Assembly (NCBI RefSeq): GCF_001184025.1
Contig: NZ_BBYG01000013.1
Location: 124,001-188,000, forward strand
Reading direction: 5' to 3'
Length of the DNA: 64,000 bases
Origin: Streptomyces maremycinicus
Lineage (GTDB): Bacteria > Actinomycetota > Actinomycetes > Streptomycetales > Streptomycetaceae
The notes under the pieces were generated by a model, which did not search any database, was not told the DNA's origin, and worked only from the letters and a program-made list of their open reading frames with translations. This document shows, piece by piece, positions 1 through 8,757 of the stretch. Both the position numbers and the translations under genes were made by a program. Within the stretch, counting starts at the first letter, position 1. Each line of letters opens with the position of its first letter.

Positions 1-585
1 GCCCACCGGGGCACAACCACCGGCGGCCTTCACGAACGACCGGTAGGCGCCCGGCAGCCGGTACCCGAGGTCCTCCTCGACGCCCTGCACCTGCTGCTCC
101 GTCACGGCGACGCCCGACTTCGGCAGCCCGAAGTGCGCCGGACGCGTCTCCTGAAGCGGCCGCGTGCCCCGTTTCGCGTGGTCCACCACCGCCGACGACA
201 CCCCGCCGTGATGCCGCAGGAGCGCCTTCACCTCGACCGGGACCAGCTCGAGCCGCCGTGAACCCACGACGTGGTGCCAGGTCCAGCCGTGCGGCGTCGC
301 CACGCTGGGGACCGTGTCCCACAGCTCGTGGCCGGACGCCGCCAGCACCGCGTTCGCCGACACGTAGTCCGTCAGCCGCAGTTCGTCCACGCCGAAGCCC
401 TCCGGCGGTTCCGCGATCTCCGCGGCCGCCCGCGCATAGGGCGAGAAGTCGGGGTAGCCCCGCTCGTCCATCCGCACGCCCCTCGGGTGCCGTGCCGCCC
501 GGACCGGGTCCGGGAAATGCACGACCTGCCCGGCGTAGGCCGCGTTCGGCGGCGCGGCTTGCTGCCCGAGCCGACCTGTCGTCAT
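1..585 (-). CDS. WHH-type HNH nuclease domain fused to SUKH (SMI1/KNR4) domain, partial
   Basis: The reverse strand reads open from an ATG at 585 to the window edge, giving the first 195 residues. Residues about 66-135 match the WHH nuclease domain of the HNH/EndoVII fold: GWTWHH at 100-105, LVPVEVK at 114-120 and a second His pair in RHHGG at 124-128. Residues about 158-195 begin a SUKH/SMI1-KNR4 fold, with the typical VEEDLGYRLPGAYRSFVKA spacing followed by GG and P. WHH domains are DNase toxins and SUKH domains are immunity proteins, so this looks like a toxin-like nuclease domain carrying its own immunity-type domain. No signal peptide or secretion domain is visible. The C-terminus is missing. 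The family calls are from motif memory; the fusion is seen directly. It diverges from the deaminase gene at 892. Confidence 0.75.
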   Translation of the reverse strand, partial: MTTGRLGQQAAPPNAAYAGQVVHFPDPVRAARHPRGVRMDERGYPDFSPYARAAAEIAEPPEGFGVDELRLTDYVSANAVLAASGHELWDTVPSVATPHGWTWHHVVGSRRLELVPVEVKALLRHHGGVSSAVVDHAKRGTRPLQETRPAHFGLPKSGVAVTEQQVQGVEEDLGYRLPGAYRSFVKAAGGCAPVG

Positions 586-891
586 GGCGGTTGCCCCCTG
601 CGGCACTCTGTACGGCCCGCAGCGGCCGGTTCCGCTTCCGGATCCACCCACCACGCCCCGTATCGACTGTCTCCAACAATCTCCAACGCGCGTCAACCGC
701 GCGCCGACGGTGCCGACAGCCTATGCGGTACGACGACAGCGGTCACCGGCCCTCCGCTTCCGTGACCAGCCGTCACCCCGCCGTGACAGCCAGCCCAAAC
801 CCGGGCGTGTCGAACCGCCCCAGCTTCCGCACCCGCCACGCCATTTGGCACTCTGTGACCTCCGGGGGATGCACGGGAGGGGAAAACGATC
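586..891. promoter_or_regulatory. Divergent intergenic region between nuclease-SUKH and deaminase genes
   Basis: This 306-base non-coding gap lies between two divergent starts and must hold both promoters. GTCAC/GTGAC pentamers recur in it (about 739-785). A good ribosome binding site, GGGAGGGG, precedes the ATG at 892. I could not assign -35/-10 boxes with confidence. Confidence 0.4.
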
Positions 892-1491
892 ATGAACGCG
901 ACGCAGACGGGGTCACACACCGGCAGGTCGGACGACCTGTACTCCGCCCACACGGCCGCCCACACCACCGGCCACGGCGCCGGCCCGAACGGCGACCCGC
1001 GCACCGGCCCGTCCGGCGACCCCCGCATCGGCTGGTCGGCCACCGAGACCCCGCACGCGCCCGTGCTCCGCCACCGCCGGGACGGCATACTCCCCACCGT
1101 CGCCGCCGCCCTCTCCGTCCGCGGCGCCACCCTCACCAGCACGGCCGCCCGCGCCGACCAGCCGCCGCCCCTGCACCCCCTGGTCCAGGACTTCCTCGAC
1201 ACCCTCACCAGCACCCAGCGCGACCGCTTCACCGGCCGCTGCGCCGAGGCGCTGCTCATCTCACGGCACATCAGCGCCGCCGACGCCGCCCGCAGCAGAC
1301 GCGCCGCCCGCCGCCCCATGACCAACGGCGAAGCCCGCAAGACACTCAGACAGGCCAAGCTCACCACCCGCCGCATCCGCGAGGACGGCGACCCGCTGCA
1401 CGGCAGCTTCGCCGCCCCCTGCCGCGCCTGCACCGCGCTCAGCGCCCACTTCGGAGTACGCATCGTCGACCCGTCGGCCACCGGAGACTGA
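892..1491 (+). CDS. YwqJ-related putative deaminase
   Basis: A 199-residue protein. The first 90 residues are Gly/His/Thr-rich and look disordered. The C-terminal half has the cytidine-deaminase-fold signature of the YwqJ family: Cys-Ala-Glu at 117-119 (zinc ligand plus catalytic Glu, in GRCAEALLIS) and Pro-Cys-x-x-Cys at 176-180 (PCRAC, two zinc ligands). Members of this family are mostly toxin domains of polymorphic systems, usually next to SUKH immunity proteins, and a SUKH-3 gene does follow at 1638. Unlike classical toxins it has no RHS, WXG or other delivery module, so it could also be a domesticated intracellular deaminase. Substrate is unknown. The start is supported by GGGAGGGG upstream of the ATG. 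Confidence 0.72.
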   Translation: MNATQTGSHTGRSDDLYSAHTAAHTTGHGAGPNGDPRTGPSGDPRIGWSATETPHAPVLRHRRDGILPTVAAALSVRGATLTSTAARADQPPPLHPLVQDFLDTLTSTQRDRFTGRCAEALLISRHISAADAARSRRAARRPMTNGEARKTLRQAKLTTRRIREDGDPLHGSFAAPCRACTALSAHFGVRIVDPSATGD

Positions 1492-1637
1492 GCCGCACCC
1501 CGACGGCCGCACGCACCCGACGACCGCACGCCGACGACAGCACCCCGACCCGCCGCACCCGACCCGCCGCCTCCCGCACGGGACGACACCACGGCCCCAC
1601 CGGGCCACGCACCACCAGCTCGACGAACGAAGGGCCG

Positions 1638-2132
1638 ATGCACCCCGACCGCACCTCCACCACACGCTTCCCCGTCCCCGTCGACGCCGCGCTGCGCGCC
1701 GCCGGCTGGCAACCCGGACGCTGGGACATCAAGCAGGCCGAGATCTGGGCCGACACCCTGCGCGAACACACCTCGCCCGCCGGCCACCGGCACGCCGTCT
1801 TCCCCGCCGCCGTCGAGGCCTGGGCCGAATTCGGCGGCCTGACCGTCACCCCCGTCGGCCCCGGCCGGCAGGTGGCGCCCACCACCGTCCACTTCGACCC
1901 GCTGCACGGCCTCCACCTCGCCCGCACCCTCGCCGACCTCGGGCGGGCCCTGGACACCGACGTCGCGCCCCTCGGCACCGAGACCGACACCCAGGGCATC
2001 CTCGCCATCGACGCCGAAGGCCGCGTCTACGCCCTCGACCACACCGGCGACTGGTACCTCGGCCCCGACATCGACCAGGCCCTCGGCGCCCTCACCGCCG
2101 GCATCGAACCCGTCCGCCTCACCGCCGGCTGA
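1638..2132 (+). CDS. SUKH-3 domain immunity protein
   Basis: A 164-residue protein starting at the ATG at 1638, with AAGGG five bases upstream. The reading frame stays open far upstream but the sequence there is low-complexity and unlike protein. It begins with FPVPVDAALRAAGWQPGR, the N-terminal pattern of SUKH-3 proteins, and continues with AVEAWAEFGGL and a C-terminal GRVYALDHTGDWYLGP strand pair. SUKH-3 proteins are known or predicted immunity factors for nuclease and deaminase toxins. It lies 146 bases after the YwqJ-type deaminase on the same strand, which suggests a toxin-immunity pair. The pairing is inferred from adjacency. Confidence 0.75.
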   Translation: MHPDRTSTTRFPVPVDAALRAAGWQPGRWDIKQAEIWADTLREHTSPAGHRHAVFPAAVEAWAEFGGLTVTPVGPGRQVAPTTVHFDPLHGLHLARTLADLGRALDTDVAPLGTETDTQGILAIDAEGRVYALDHTGDWYLGPDIDQALGALTAGIEPVRLTAG

Positions 2133-2156
2133 CCGGCCGGCCCGCGCGCCGCGCGG

Positions 2157-3443
2157 CTACGCGGCCGGAATCACCGCCGACACCCGGAAACCCCCCGCCT
2201 CCGTCGGCCCCGAGACGAACACCCCGCCCAGCGCCATCACCCGCTCCTTCATCCCCACCAGCCCGTTGCCCCCCGACGGGAACCCCGCCGACAACGCCGA
2301 CACCTCCGGCGGCGGACCGTTCTCCACCTGCATCGCGATCTCCCCCTCGCGATGCGCCAGGCGCACATGCGTCTTGGCGCCCGCCGCGTGCTTGTGGACG
2401 TTCGTCAGCGCCTCCTGCACCACCCGGTACGCCGTCTGCTCCACCTCCGCCGCGTACGCCCGCACCTCCCCCTCCACCAGCAGTTCCACGACCATCCCCG
2501 CGGCCGCCGACTGCCCCACCAACTCGTCGAGCTCCGACAGACACGGCCCCTCGCCCTCCTCCACCACCACCGCGGCGGTCACCCCCACCGCCACCACCGG
2601 CACCGACGCCGTCCGCTCCGCCGGACCACCGCTGCGCAGCACCCCGAGCATCTCCCGCAGCTCGGTCAACGCCTGGCGCCCCATGTCACCCACCAGGGCC
2701 GCGTTCCGCACCGCCTTCTCGGGGTCCTTGCGCGCCACCGCCTGGAGCGCCGCGGCATGGACGACCATCAGGCTCACCCGGTGCGCGACCACGTCGTGCA
2801 TCTCCCGCGCGATCCGGGTCCGTTCCTCGCCGCGCGCCCACTCCGCCCGTTCCTCGGCGCGCTCGGCGAGCAGTTGGAGCTCCCGTTCGAGGCTGTCGGC
2901 CCGCTCCCGCAGGCTCTCCATGAGCCGCCGCCGGGCGCCGACGTACAGCCCGAGCAGCAGCGGCGGGGCGGTGAGCCCCAGCGAGGTGGTGATGGCGGCG
3001 AACGGGATGAACCAGTCGCCGATGGTCAGCCGGCCCTGGTCCATGCTCTGCCGCACCCGCACGAACGTCACGATCAGCGTCCCCACCAGCTGCATCCCGG
3101 CGAGCGAGGCGATGATCCGCCGGGGCAGCTCGGAGGCGGCGAGCGTGTACAGCCCCACGATGCCCATCAGGTAGCCCATCTGGGCCGGGGTGATCGCGAT
3201 CGACACCAGCACCACCGCGATGGGCCACTTCCGCCGCACCACCAGGACCGACCCGGCGAGCAGTCCGAACACCACCCCCACCGCCGACGGGATCCCCGCG
3301 TCCCGCGCGAACGGGATCCCCTCCACCGCGCACTCCGCGGCGGACGCGAGCCCCAGGCTCCAGTCGAACGCCGCACTCCGCCATCTGGTCCACCACCACG
3401 GCCCTCCCCGGGCCGCGGTGTCCTCTTCCCCCGTCGTGGTCAT
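2157..3443 (-). CDS. NarL-type sensor histidine kinase (HisKA_3)
   Basis: A 428-residue membrane kinase. The N-terminal 175 residues carry about five to six hydrophobic segments. A short coiled-coil follows (SLRERADSLERELQ). The HisKA_3 dimerisation domain has the phospho-acceptor His216 in REMHDVVAHR. The C-terminal HATPase domain includes ALTNVHKHA (N-box) and GGNGLVGMKERV (G-box). Such kinases normally phosphorylate a NarL/LuxR response regulator, but no partner is adjacent in this window, so the signal and partner are unknown. It converges on the SUKH-3 gene with only 24 bases between stops. The ATG at 3443 gives a normal family length. Confidence 0.85.
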   Translation of the reverse strand: MTTTGEEDTAARGGPWWWTRWRSAAFDWSLGLASAAECAVEGIPFARDAGIPSAVGVVFGLLAGSVLVVRRKWPIAVVLVSIAITPAQMGYLMGIVGLYTLAASELPRRIIASLAGMQLVGTLIVTFVRVRQSMDQGRLTIGDWFIPFAAITTSLGLTAPPLLLGLYVGARRRLMESLRERADSLERELQLLAERAEERAEWARGEERTRIAREMHDVVAHRVSLMVVHAAALQAVARKDPEKAVRNAALVGDMGRQALTELREMLGVLRSGGPAERTASVPVVAVGVTAAVVVEEGEGPCLSELDELVGQSAAAGMVVELLVEGEVRAYAAEVEQTAYRVVQEALTNVHKHAAGAKTHVRLAHREGEIAMQVENGPPPEVSALSAGFPSGGNGLVGMKERVMALGGVFVSGPTEAGGFRVSAVIPAA

Positions 3444-3773
3444 GCCTCCAGCCTACGGGCGCACCCCCCGGCTTTTCCGGCGACTTTCCCCGACCGGTCC
3501 ACACCACTCCCCGTAACCGAACAGCATCGAAACCCACCGGTATCCCTCGAACTGCCGAAGCACGCCCGTTCGAACCCGGAACCGGCCATTCCGGCGCGGG
3601 TCCCGCCGTGCCGGACCGCCGCTCACCACCCCCGCCGAGGACCGCCCCGCCCGCCCTCGGGTGATCATGGTCCGGAGCACCGGCCTACACCGTCGCGTCG
3701 AGGGCCGGTGGTGCGGCATAGTAGGAGGCGCCACACGACAGCCGGACCAAATGTCCGGTTAAGTCAACCCTGT
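3444..3773. other. Intergenic region upstream of histidine kinase and tRNA-Gln
   Basis: This 330-base stretch holds no convincing gene: short open frames on both strands are arginine/proline-rich and lack ribosome binding sites. It should contain the kinase promoter (minus) and the tRNA promoter (plus). I see no certain box or repeat. Confidence 0.4.
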
Positions 3774-3848
3774 TCCCCTGTGGTGTAATTGGCAGCACTG
3801 TGGCTTTTGGTGCCATATGTCCGGGTTCGAGTCCTGGCGGGGGAGCCA
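3774..3848 (+). tRNA. tRNA-Gln (anticodon TTG)
   Basis: The acceptor stem pairs TCCCCTG (3774-3780) with CGGGGGA (3838-3844), followed by discriminator G and an encoded CCA at 3846-3848. The anticodon stem GTGGC/GCCAT closes the loop TTTTGGT, whose central TTG reads CAA. The T-arm has the GGTTCGAGTCC pattern. The length of 75 is normal. There is no integrase or duplicated 3' end nearby, so no sign of use as an attachment site. Confidence 0.95.
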
Positions 3849-3858
3849 TACCAGATCC

Positions 3859-3884
3859 GGGCCCTGACAGCACTGTCAGGGCCC
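3859..3884 (+). terminator. Hairpin terminator after tRNA-Gln
   Basis: A 12-base arm GGGCCCTGACAG (3859-3870) is exactly complementary to 3873-3884, with a CA centre. It lies 11 bases after the tRNA and before glmU, without a strong T-tract, as is common in Streptomyces. Confidence 0.75.
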
Positions 3885-3960
3885 GCTCTCATGTCGTCAA
3901 AGAAACGCCCCGGTATCCTTCGGATGTCCCACCCCACTCCACAGCCGAAGGGCAACTTCC

Positions 3961-5409
3961 GTGAGCGCCATTCGCCCGGCAGCCGTCGTCGTTCTCGCAG
4001 CGGGTGAGGGCACCCGTATGAAGTCCGCCATACCGAAGGTCCTGCACGAGATCAGCGGCCGCTCCCTCGTGGGCCATGTGCTGGCCGCGGCCCGTGAGCT
4101 GGACCCCGAGAACCTGGTCGTCGTGGTCGGACACGCACGGGAGAAGGTCACGGCACATCTCGCCGAGGTCGACGCCGGCGTCCGCACCGCCGTGCAGGAG
4201 GAGCAGAACGGCACCGGGCACGCCGTCCGGATGGGGCTCGAGCAGCTCGGCGGCGGCGTCGACGGCACGGTGGTCGTCGTCTGCGGCGACACTCCGCTGC
4301 TCACCGGCGCGACCCTCGCGGCGCTCGCCGCCACCCACCACGCGGACGGCAACGCGGTCACCGTCCTCACCGCCGAGGTGCCGGACGCGACCGGCTACGG
4401 GCGCATCGTCCGCGACGCCGCCTCCGGCGCCGTCACCGCGATCGTAGAGCACAAGGACGCGGACGACGCGGTGCGCGCGATCCGTGAGATCAACTCCGGG
4501 GTCTTCGCGTTCGACGGGCCGCTGCTGGCCGACGCGCTGAAGAAGGTCCGCACGGACAACAGCCAGGGCGAGGAGTACCTGACCGACGTCCTCGGGATCC
4601 TCCGGGAGGCCGGTCACCGGGTCGGCGCGTCCGTCGCCGCCGACCACCGCGAGATCGCCGGCATCAACAACCGGGTCCAGCTGAGCGAGGCCCGCCGCAC
4701 CCTCAACGACCGGCTGCTGACCGCCGCGATGCTGTCCGGCGTGACCGTGGTCGACCCGGCGACCACCTGGGTCGACGTCACCGTCACCTTCGAGCAGGAC
4801 GCCGTCGTCCACCCCGGTACGCAGCTGCACGGCAGCACGCACATCGGCGAGGGCGCCCAGGTCGGCCCCAACTGCCGGCTGAAGGACACCGAGGTCGGCG
4901 CGGGCGCCCGGGTCGACAACACCGTGTCCGACAGCGCCCGCATCGGTCCGGGCGCGTCCGTGGGACCGTTCGCCTACCTCCGTCCCGGCACCCGCCTCGG
5001 GGCGAAGGGCAAGATCGGCACCTACGTCGAGACCAAGAACGCCTCCATCGGCGAGGGGACGAAGATCCCCCACCTCTCCTACGTCGGTGACGCGACGATC
5101 GGTGAGTACTCCAACATCGGCGCGGCGAGCGTGTTCGTGAACTACGACGGACAGGACAAACACCACACCACCGTCGGGTCGCATTGCCGTACGGGTTCGG
5201 ACAACATGTTTGTGGCTCCTGTCACGGTCGGGGACGGCGCGTACACCGCCGCCGGGTCCGTGATCACGAAGGACGTGCCGCCCGGCTCGCTGGCCGTGGC
5301 CCGTGGCCAGCAGCGGAATATCGAGGGTTGGGTGGCCCGCAAGCGTCCGGGCAGCGCCGCGGCGAAGGCGGCCGAGACGGCCTCCCGCCAGGCCCAGAGC
5401 GAAAGCTGA
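3961..5409 (+). CDS. glmU: Bifunctional N-acetylglucosamine-1-phosphate uridyltransferase / glucosamine-1-phosphate acetyltransferase
   Basis: A 482-residue cytoplasmic enzyme making UDP-GlcNAc, the precursor of peptidoglycan and other polymers. The N-terminal domain (about 1-240) is the nucleotidyltransferase, with the signature [13 protein letters not shown] and the base-binding [10 protein letters not shown]. The C-terminal left-handed beta-helix (about 260-460) has hexapeptide repeats such as [11 protein letters not shown] and [17 protein letters not shown]. It carries the acetyltransferase active-site run [20 protein letters not shown]. The length is typical for actinomycetes. The GTG start at 3961 has a GAAGGG site upstream. 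It is followed by prs, as in other Streptomyces. Confidence 0.95.
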   Translation: MSAIRPAAVVVLAAGEGTRMKSAIPKVLHEISGRSLVGHVLAAARELDPENLVVVVGHAREKVTAHLAEVDAGVRTAVQEEQNGTGHAVRMGLEQLGGGVDGTVVVVCGDTPLLTGATLAALAATHHADGNAVTVLTAEVPDATGYGRIVRDAASGAVTAIVEHKDADDAVRAIREINSGVFAFDGPLLADALKKVRTDNSQGEEYLTDVLGILREAGHRVGASVAADHREIAGINNRVQLSEARRTLNDRLLTAAMLSGVTVVDPATTWVDVTVTFEQDAVVHPGTQLHGSTHIGEGAQVGPNCRLKDTEVGAGARVDNTVSDSARIGPGASVGPFAYLRPGTRLGAKGKIGTYVETKNASIGEGTKIPHLSYVGDATIGEYSNIGAASVFVNYDGQDKHHTTVGSHCRTGSDNMFVAPVTVGDGAYTAAGSVITKDVPPGSLAVARGQQRNIEGWVARKRPGSAAAKAAETASRQAQSES

Positions 5410-5543
5410 CCGGAAACGGGCGCGTCGGACACGGCGTACCGTGATAAGTGCACACCCGCACCCCACCAGCTGAGACGGCCCCGTCGCGCCCAGCGGCGAG
5501 GTTTCTCGACACCCAGCTGAGACACCTCTGAGGAGACAGTGCT

Positions 5544-6518
5544 GTGACCGGGATCAAGACGACCGGCGAGAAGAAGATGATGTTCTTCTCCGGCCGCGCC
5601 CACCCCGAGCTTGCCGAGGAGGTCGCCCACCAGCTGGGTGTCGGGGTCGTCCCGACGAAGGCCTTCGATTTCGCCAATGGTGAGATCTACGTCCGCTACC
5701 AGGAGTCGGCGCGAGGTGCGGACTGCTTCCTGATCCAGAGCCACACGGCTCCGATCAACAAGTGGATCATGGAGCAGCTGATCATGATCGACGCGCTGAA
5801 GCGCGCGTCGGCACGGTCGATCACCGTCATCGTGCCGTTCTACGGCTACGCCCGGCAGGACAAGAAGCACCGCGGCCGGGAGCCGATCTCGGCCCGTCTG
5901 ATCGCGGACATGATGAAGACGGCGGGCGCGCACCGGATCCTGACCGTGGACCTCCACACGGACCAGATCCAGGGCTTCTTCGACGGCCCGGTGGACCACC
6001 TCTTCGCGCTGCCGCTGCTCGCCGACTACGTCGGCAGCAAGGTGGACCGCGAGAAGCTGACGGTCGTGTCCCCGGACGCCGGCCGCGTGCGGGTCGCGGA
6101 CCGCTGGTGCGACCGGCTGGGCGCGCCGCTGGCGATCGTGCACAAGCGGCGCGACAAGGACGTGGCGAACCAGGTCACCGTCCACGAGGTCGTGGGCGAG
6201 GTCAAGGGCCGGGTCTGCGTCCTGGTCGACGACATGATCGACACCGGTGGCACGATCTGCGCCGCCGCGGACGCCCTGTTCGCGCACGGCGCGGAGGACG
6301 TCATCGTGACGGCGACGCACGGTGTGCTGTCGGGTCCGGCGGCCGACCGCCTCAAGAACTCGAAGGTCAGCGAGTTCATCTTCACCAACACCCTGCCCAC
6401 CCCGGGTGAGCTCGAGGTGGACAAGATCACCGTGCTGTCGATCGCGCCGACGATCGCGAACGCGGTGCGCGAGGTGTTCGAGGACGGTTCGGTGACGAGC
6501 CTCTTCGACGAGCAGTGA
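5544..6518 (+). CDS. prs: Ribose-phosphate pyrophosphokinase (PRPP synthetase)
   Basis: A 324-residue enzyme converting ribose 5-phosphate and ATP to PRPP for nucleotide, His and Trp synthesis. Visible motifs are the Prs signature DLHTDQIQGFFDGPVDHL, the flexible-loop KRRDK, and the PRPP-binding loop VLVDDMIDTGGTI. The GTG start at 5544 is preceded by GAGGAGACAG. It lies 134 bases after glmU on the same strand; between them CCAGCTGAGAC occurs twice (near 5466 and 5512), significance unknown. Confidence 0.95.
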   Translation: MTGIKTTGEKKMMFFSGRAHPELAEEVAHQLGVGVVPTKAFDFANGEIYVRYQESARGADCFLIQSHTAPINKWIMEQLIMIDALKRASARSITVIVPFYGYARQDKKHRGREPISARLIADMMKTAGAHRILTVDLHTDQIQGFFDGPVDHLFALPLLADYVGSKVDREKLTVVSPDAGRVRVADRWCDRLGAPLAIVHKRRDKDVANQVTVHEVVGEVKGRVCVLVDDMIDTGGTICAAADALFAHGAEDVIVTATHGVLSGPAADRLKNSKVSEFIFTNTLPTPGELEVDKITVLSIAPTIANAVREVFEDGSVTSLFDEQ

Positions 6519-6542
6519 CGGTCCTCGTCTAGATCGATTTCC

Positions 6543-6599
6543 TGTACGGCCTTCCCGCTGCGTAAACTGCCACAGTTGCTCGGCGAGGGAGGCCGTACA
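6543..6599 (+). promoter_or_regulatory. Long inverted repeat in the ctc leader/upstream region
   Basis: TGTACGGCCT (6543-6552) is complementary to AGGCCGTACA (6590-6599), and inner bases extend the stem (TCCC with GGGA) with a bulge. It sits 24 bases after prs and about 100 bases before the rplY start, so it may terminate prs transcripts or act in the ctc leader. No direct evidence separates these. Confidence 0.4.
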
Positions 6600-6695
6600 C
6601 GTGTGTGTACGGCGGTCCGTTATCGACGCGCTCTTCGTAGCAGGCCGATGGTTTGGCCGGGTGACCACCTTTCCCCCTTTCTACGAGGAGTGAAC

Positions 6696-7283
6696 ATGGC
6701 CGAGGTCAAGCTCGCAGCCGAGACCCGCACCGAGTTCGGCAAGGGCGCCGCCCGCCGTATCCGCCGTGACAGCAAGGTTCCCGCCGTGGTCTACGGCCAC
6801 GGTGCCGACCCCGTGCACATCACGCTGCCGGGCCACGAGCTCCAGCTCGCCCTGCGTACGCCGAACGTCCTGCTCAGCCTGGAGATCGACGGCAAGACCC
6901 AGCTGGCGATCCCGAAGGCCGTGCAGCGTGACGCGATCAAGGGCTTCCTGGACCACGTCGACCTGCTCCTCGTCAAGCGTGGCGAGAAGGTCAACGTCGA
7001 GGTCTTCGTCCACACCGAGGGCGACCTGGCCCCGGGTGCCTACCTGCTCGAGCATGTGCTCAGCACGCTGAACGTCGAGGCCGAGGCCACGCACATCCCC
7101 GAGTCGGTCACCGTCTCCATCGAGGGCCTGGAGGCCGGCGCCTCCATCCTCGCCAAGGACATCCCGCTCCCCAAGGGCACCACGCTGGCCACCGACGAGG
7201 ACGCGGTCGTCCTCCAGGTGCTGGCCGCCCAGGCGGAGGAGGCCCCGGCGGAGTCCGCCGAGGCCGAGGCCACCGAGGCCTGA
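6696..7283 (+). CDS. rplY: 50S ribosomal protein L25/general stress protein Ctc
   Basis: A 195-residue, long-form L25 (Ctc/TL5 type). The N-terminal 5S-rRNA-binding domain starts [16 protein letters not shown] and contains [17 protein letters not shown]. The C-terminal domain ends in an acidic, Ala/Glu-rich tail ([15 protein letters not shown]). The frame opens upstream at 6576, but the ATG at 6696 has an ideal GAGGAGTGAAC site and matches the conserved N-terminus. In firmicutes ctc is stress-induced; here it keeps the conserved neighbours prs (upstream) and pth (downstream). Confidence 0.93.
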   Translation: MAEVKLAAETRTEFGKGAARRIRRDSKVPAVVYGHGADPVHITLPGHELQLALRTPNVLLSLEIDGKTQLAIPKAVQRDAIKGFLDHVDLLLVKRGEKVNVEVFVHTEGDLAPGAYLLEHVLSTLNVEAEATHIPESVTVSIEGLEAGASILAKDIPLPKGTTLATDEDAVVLQVLAAQAEEAPAESAEAEATEA

Positions 7284-7310
7284 TTTCCCGGTACCTGATT
7301 TCCCGGTACC
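7281..7310 (+). repeat. 15-bp perfect tandem duplication over the rplY stop codon
   Basis: The unit TGATTTCCCGGTACC occurs twice back to back (7281-7295 and 7296-7310). The first copy starts with the rplY stop codon TGA. It looks like a recent slippage or duplication event. Confidence 0.85.
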
Positions 7311-7320
7311 TCATCCCGTC

Positions 7321-7350
7321 GGCCGCCGCTTCCTTCCGGGAGCGGCGGCC
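7321..7350 (+). terminator. Hairpin between rplY and pth
   Basis: GGCCGCCGCTTCC (7321-7333) pairs with 7338-7350 across a TTCC loop, 13 pairs including one G-T. It ends 18 bases before the pth start, so it may be a partial terminator or attenuator. Confidence 0.5.
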
Positions 7351-7368
7351 TGCGCGTATCAAGGAGAC

Positions 7369-7971
7369 ATGGACGTGACGACCGACGCCAATGCCCCCTG
7401 GCTGATCGTGGGTCTCGGCAATCCCGGCCCCGAGTACGCCATGAACCGGCACAACGTCGGTTTCATGGTGGCCGATCTGCTGGCCGAGCGGATCGGGGGG
7501 AGGTTCAAGCGGGCGGGCAAGGCGCAGGCCCAGGTCGTCGAGGGGCGGCTGGGTCCGCCGGGTACGGGGAGCCGGCGGGTGGTGCTGGCGAAGCCGATGT
7601 CGTTCATGAACGTGTCGGGCGGCCCGGTGAACGCGTTGCGGGACTTCTACAAGGTGCCGGTGGCGAACATCGTCGCCGTGCACGACGAACTGGACATCGA
7701 CTACGGCGTGCTGCGGCTGAAGCTCGGCGGCGGGGACAACGGGCACAACGGTCTGAAGTCGATGACGAAGGTGATGGGCCCGGACTACCACCGGGTGCGG
7801 TTCGGCATCGGGCGGCCGCCGGGGCGGATGCAGGTGGCGGACTTCGTGCTGAAGGACTTCTCCTCGGCCGAGCGCAAGGAGCTGGACTACTTCGTGGACC
7901 GTGCGGCGGACGCGGCCGAGGCGCTGGTGCTGGAGGGGCTGGAGCGGGCGCAAAGCACGTACAACTCCTGA
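7369..7971 (+). CDS. pth: Peptidyl-tRNA hydrolase
   Basis: A 200-residue enzyme that frees tRNA from peptidyl-tRNAs that drop off the ribosome. The N-terminal signature [18 protein letters not shown] holds the catalytic His28. Other family motifs are [19 protein letters not shown] and [11 protein letters not shown]. The ATG at 7369 is preceded by AAGGAG. It is co-directional with rplY. Confidence 0.95.
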   Translation: MDVTTDANAPWLIVGLGNPGPEYAMNRHNVGFMVADLLAERIGGRFKRAGKAQAQVVEGRLGPPGTGSRRVVLAKPMSFMNVSGGPVNALRDFYKVPVANIVAVHDELDIDYGVLRLKLGGGDNGHNGLKSMTKVMGPDYHRVRFGIGRPPGRMQVADFVLKDFSSAERKELDYFVDRAADAAEALVLEGLERAQSTYNS

Positions 7972-8013
7972 CTTGTCGCCCCCGCAGGTTGACGGTTCGT
8001 TCAGGCATGGCCA

Positions 8014-8724
8014 ATGATCCCGGCCATGCCTGCCACAGCAGCCTCGTCCCACCGCCGCCCGGGTCACTCCCGCAGGAGCTCGGCCAAGAGCTCGGCCAGA
8101 GGCACGGCCCCGGCCAAGGGCACCGAGCCCGGCGCCGCCACCGGCTCCGGCAAGGGATCGGATTCGGCCAAGAGCACGGGCAAGGGCACGGCCAAGAGCA
8201 CGGGCAAGAGCGCGGGGAAAGGCTCCGCCAGGGGTGCGGCCAAGAGCTCGGCCCGGGGTTCCGCCTCCGAGACCGCGCTGCGGCTCGGGCGGCTCATGGC
8301 GATGGGCGCGGTCGCCGTGCTGATCCTGCTCGCCGGGGTGTGGGGTTCCTGGGGGTCCGCGCAGCACGTGATGCTGACGAAGGGCCGGGAGCAGGGCACG
8401 GTCGAGGTGACGCGGTGCGGTGAGGACACCTGCGCGGGGCCGTACACGCCGCTGTCCGCCGGGTCGACGGCACGCGCGCGCGTGGAGATCGAGAAGTCGG
8501 TGGCGGTGCGCAGGGGCGGCGTCTACACCGTCGTGATCAAGCCGAACAGCGACGAGGTGATCCGGTCCGGTCCGGCCGGGATCCTGTACGCGTGGGTGCC
8601 GCTGGGCGGCGCGCTGCTGCTGGCCTCCGTGGTGGTCGCGGGCGGTCTGGGGCGGGTGCGCGTGGGCTGGGCGCTGGCGGGGTCGGGCGTCGCGTTGCTG
8701 ACGGCGGCGTTCCTCACGGTGTGA
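8014..8724 (+). CDS. Membrane protein with Ser/Gly/Lys-rich N-terminal tail
   Basis: A protein of about 236 residues with no recognised family. Residues 1-88 are a low-complexity, basic tail of short AKS/GKG-type repeats, visible in DNA as recurring GGCAAGAGC/GGCCAAGAGC blocks. One membrane segment follows (about 92-110). Then comes an outside domain with a Cys pair (RCGEDTCAGPY), and two C-terminal membrane segments (about 187-207 and 213-235). The Cys pair could form a disulfide. The start is uncertain: ATG 8014 and ATG 8026 are both possible and neither has a good ribosome binding site. It follows pth by 42 bases. Function unknown. Confidence 0.7.
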   Translation: MIPAMPATAASSHRRPGHSRRSSAKSSARGTAPAKGTEPGAATGSGKGSDSAKSTGKGTAKSTGKSAGKGSARGAAKSSARGSASETALRLGRLMAMGAVAVLILLAGVWGSWGSAQHVMLTKGREQGTVEVTRCGEDTCAGPYTPLSAGSTARARVEIEKSVAVRRGGVYTVVIKPNSDEVIRSGPAGILYAWVPLGGALLLASVVVAGGLGRVRVGWALAGSGVALLTAAFLTV

Positions 8725-8757
8725 CCGGACCGCCGGCCGGTGAGCGGGTGGGTTCGT

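Noticed and set aside
258-2132. One 624-codon plus-strand frame spanning the first 2 kb
   Set aside because: Only its end (from 1638) looks like protein (SUKH-3). The first part is antisense to the nuclease-SUKH gene and out of frame with the deaminase.
3774-3848. Integration site of a mobile element at tRNA-Gln
   Set aside because: No integrase and no duplicated tRNA 3' end nearby; housekeeping genes follow directly.
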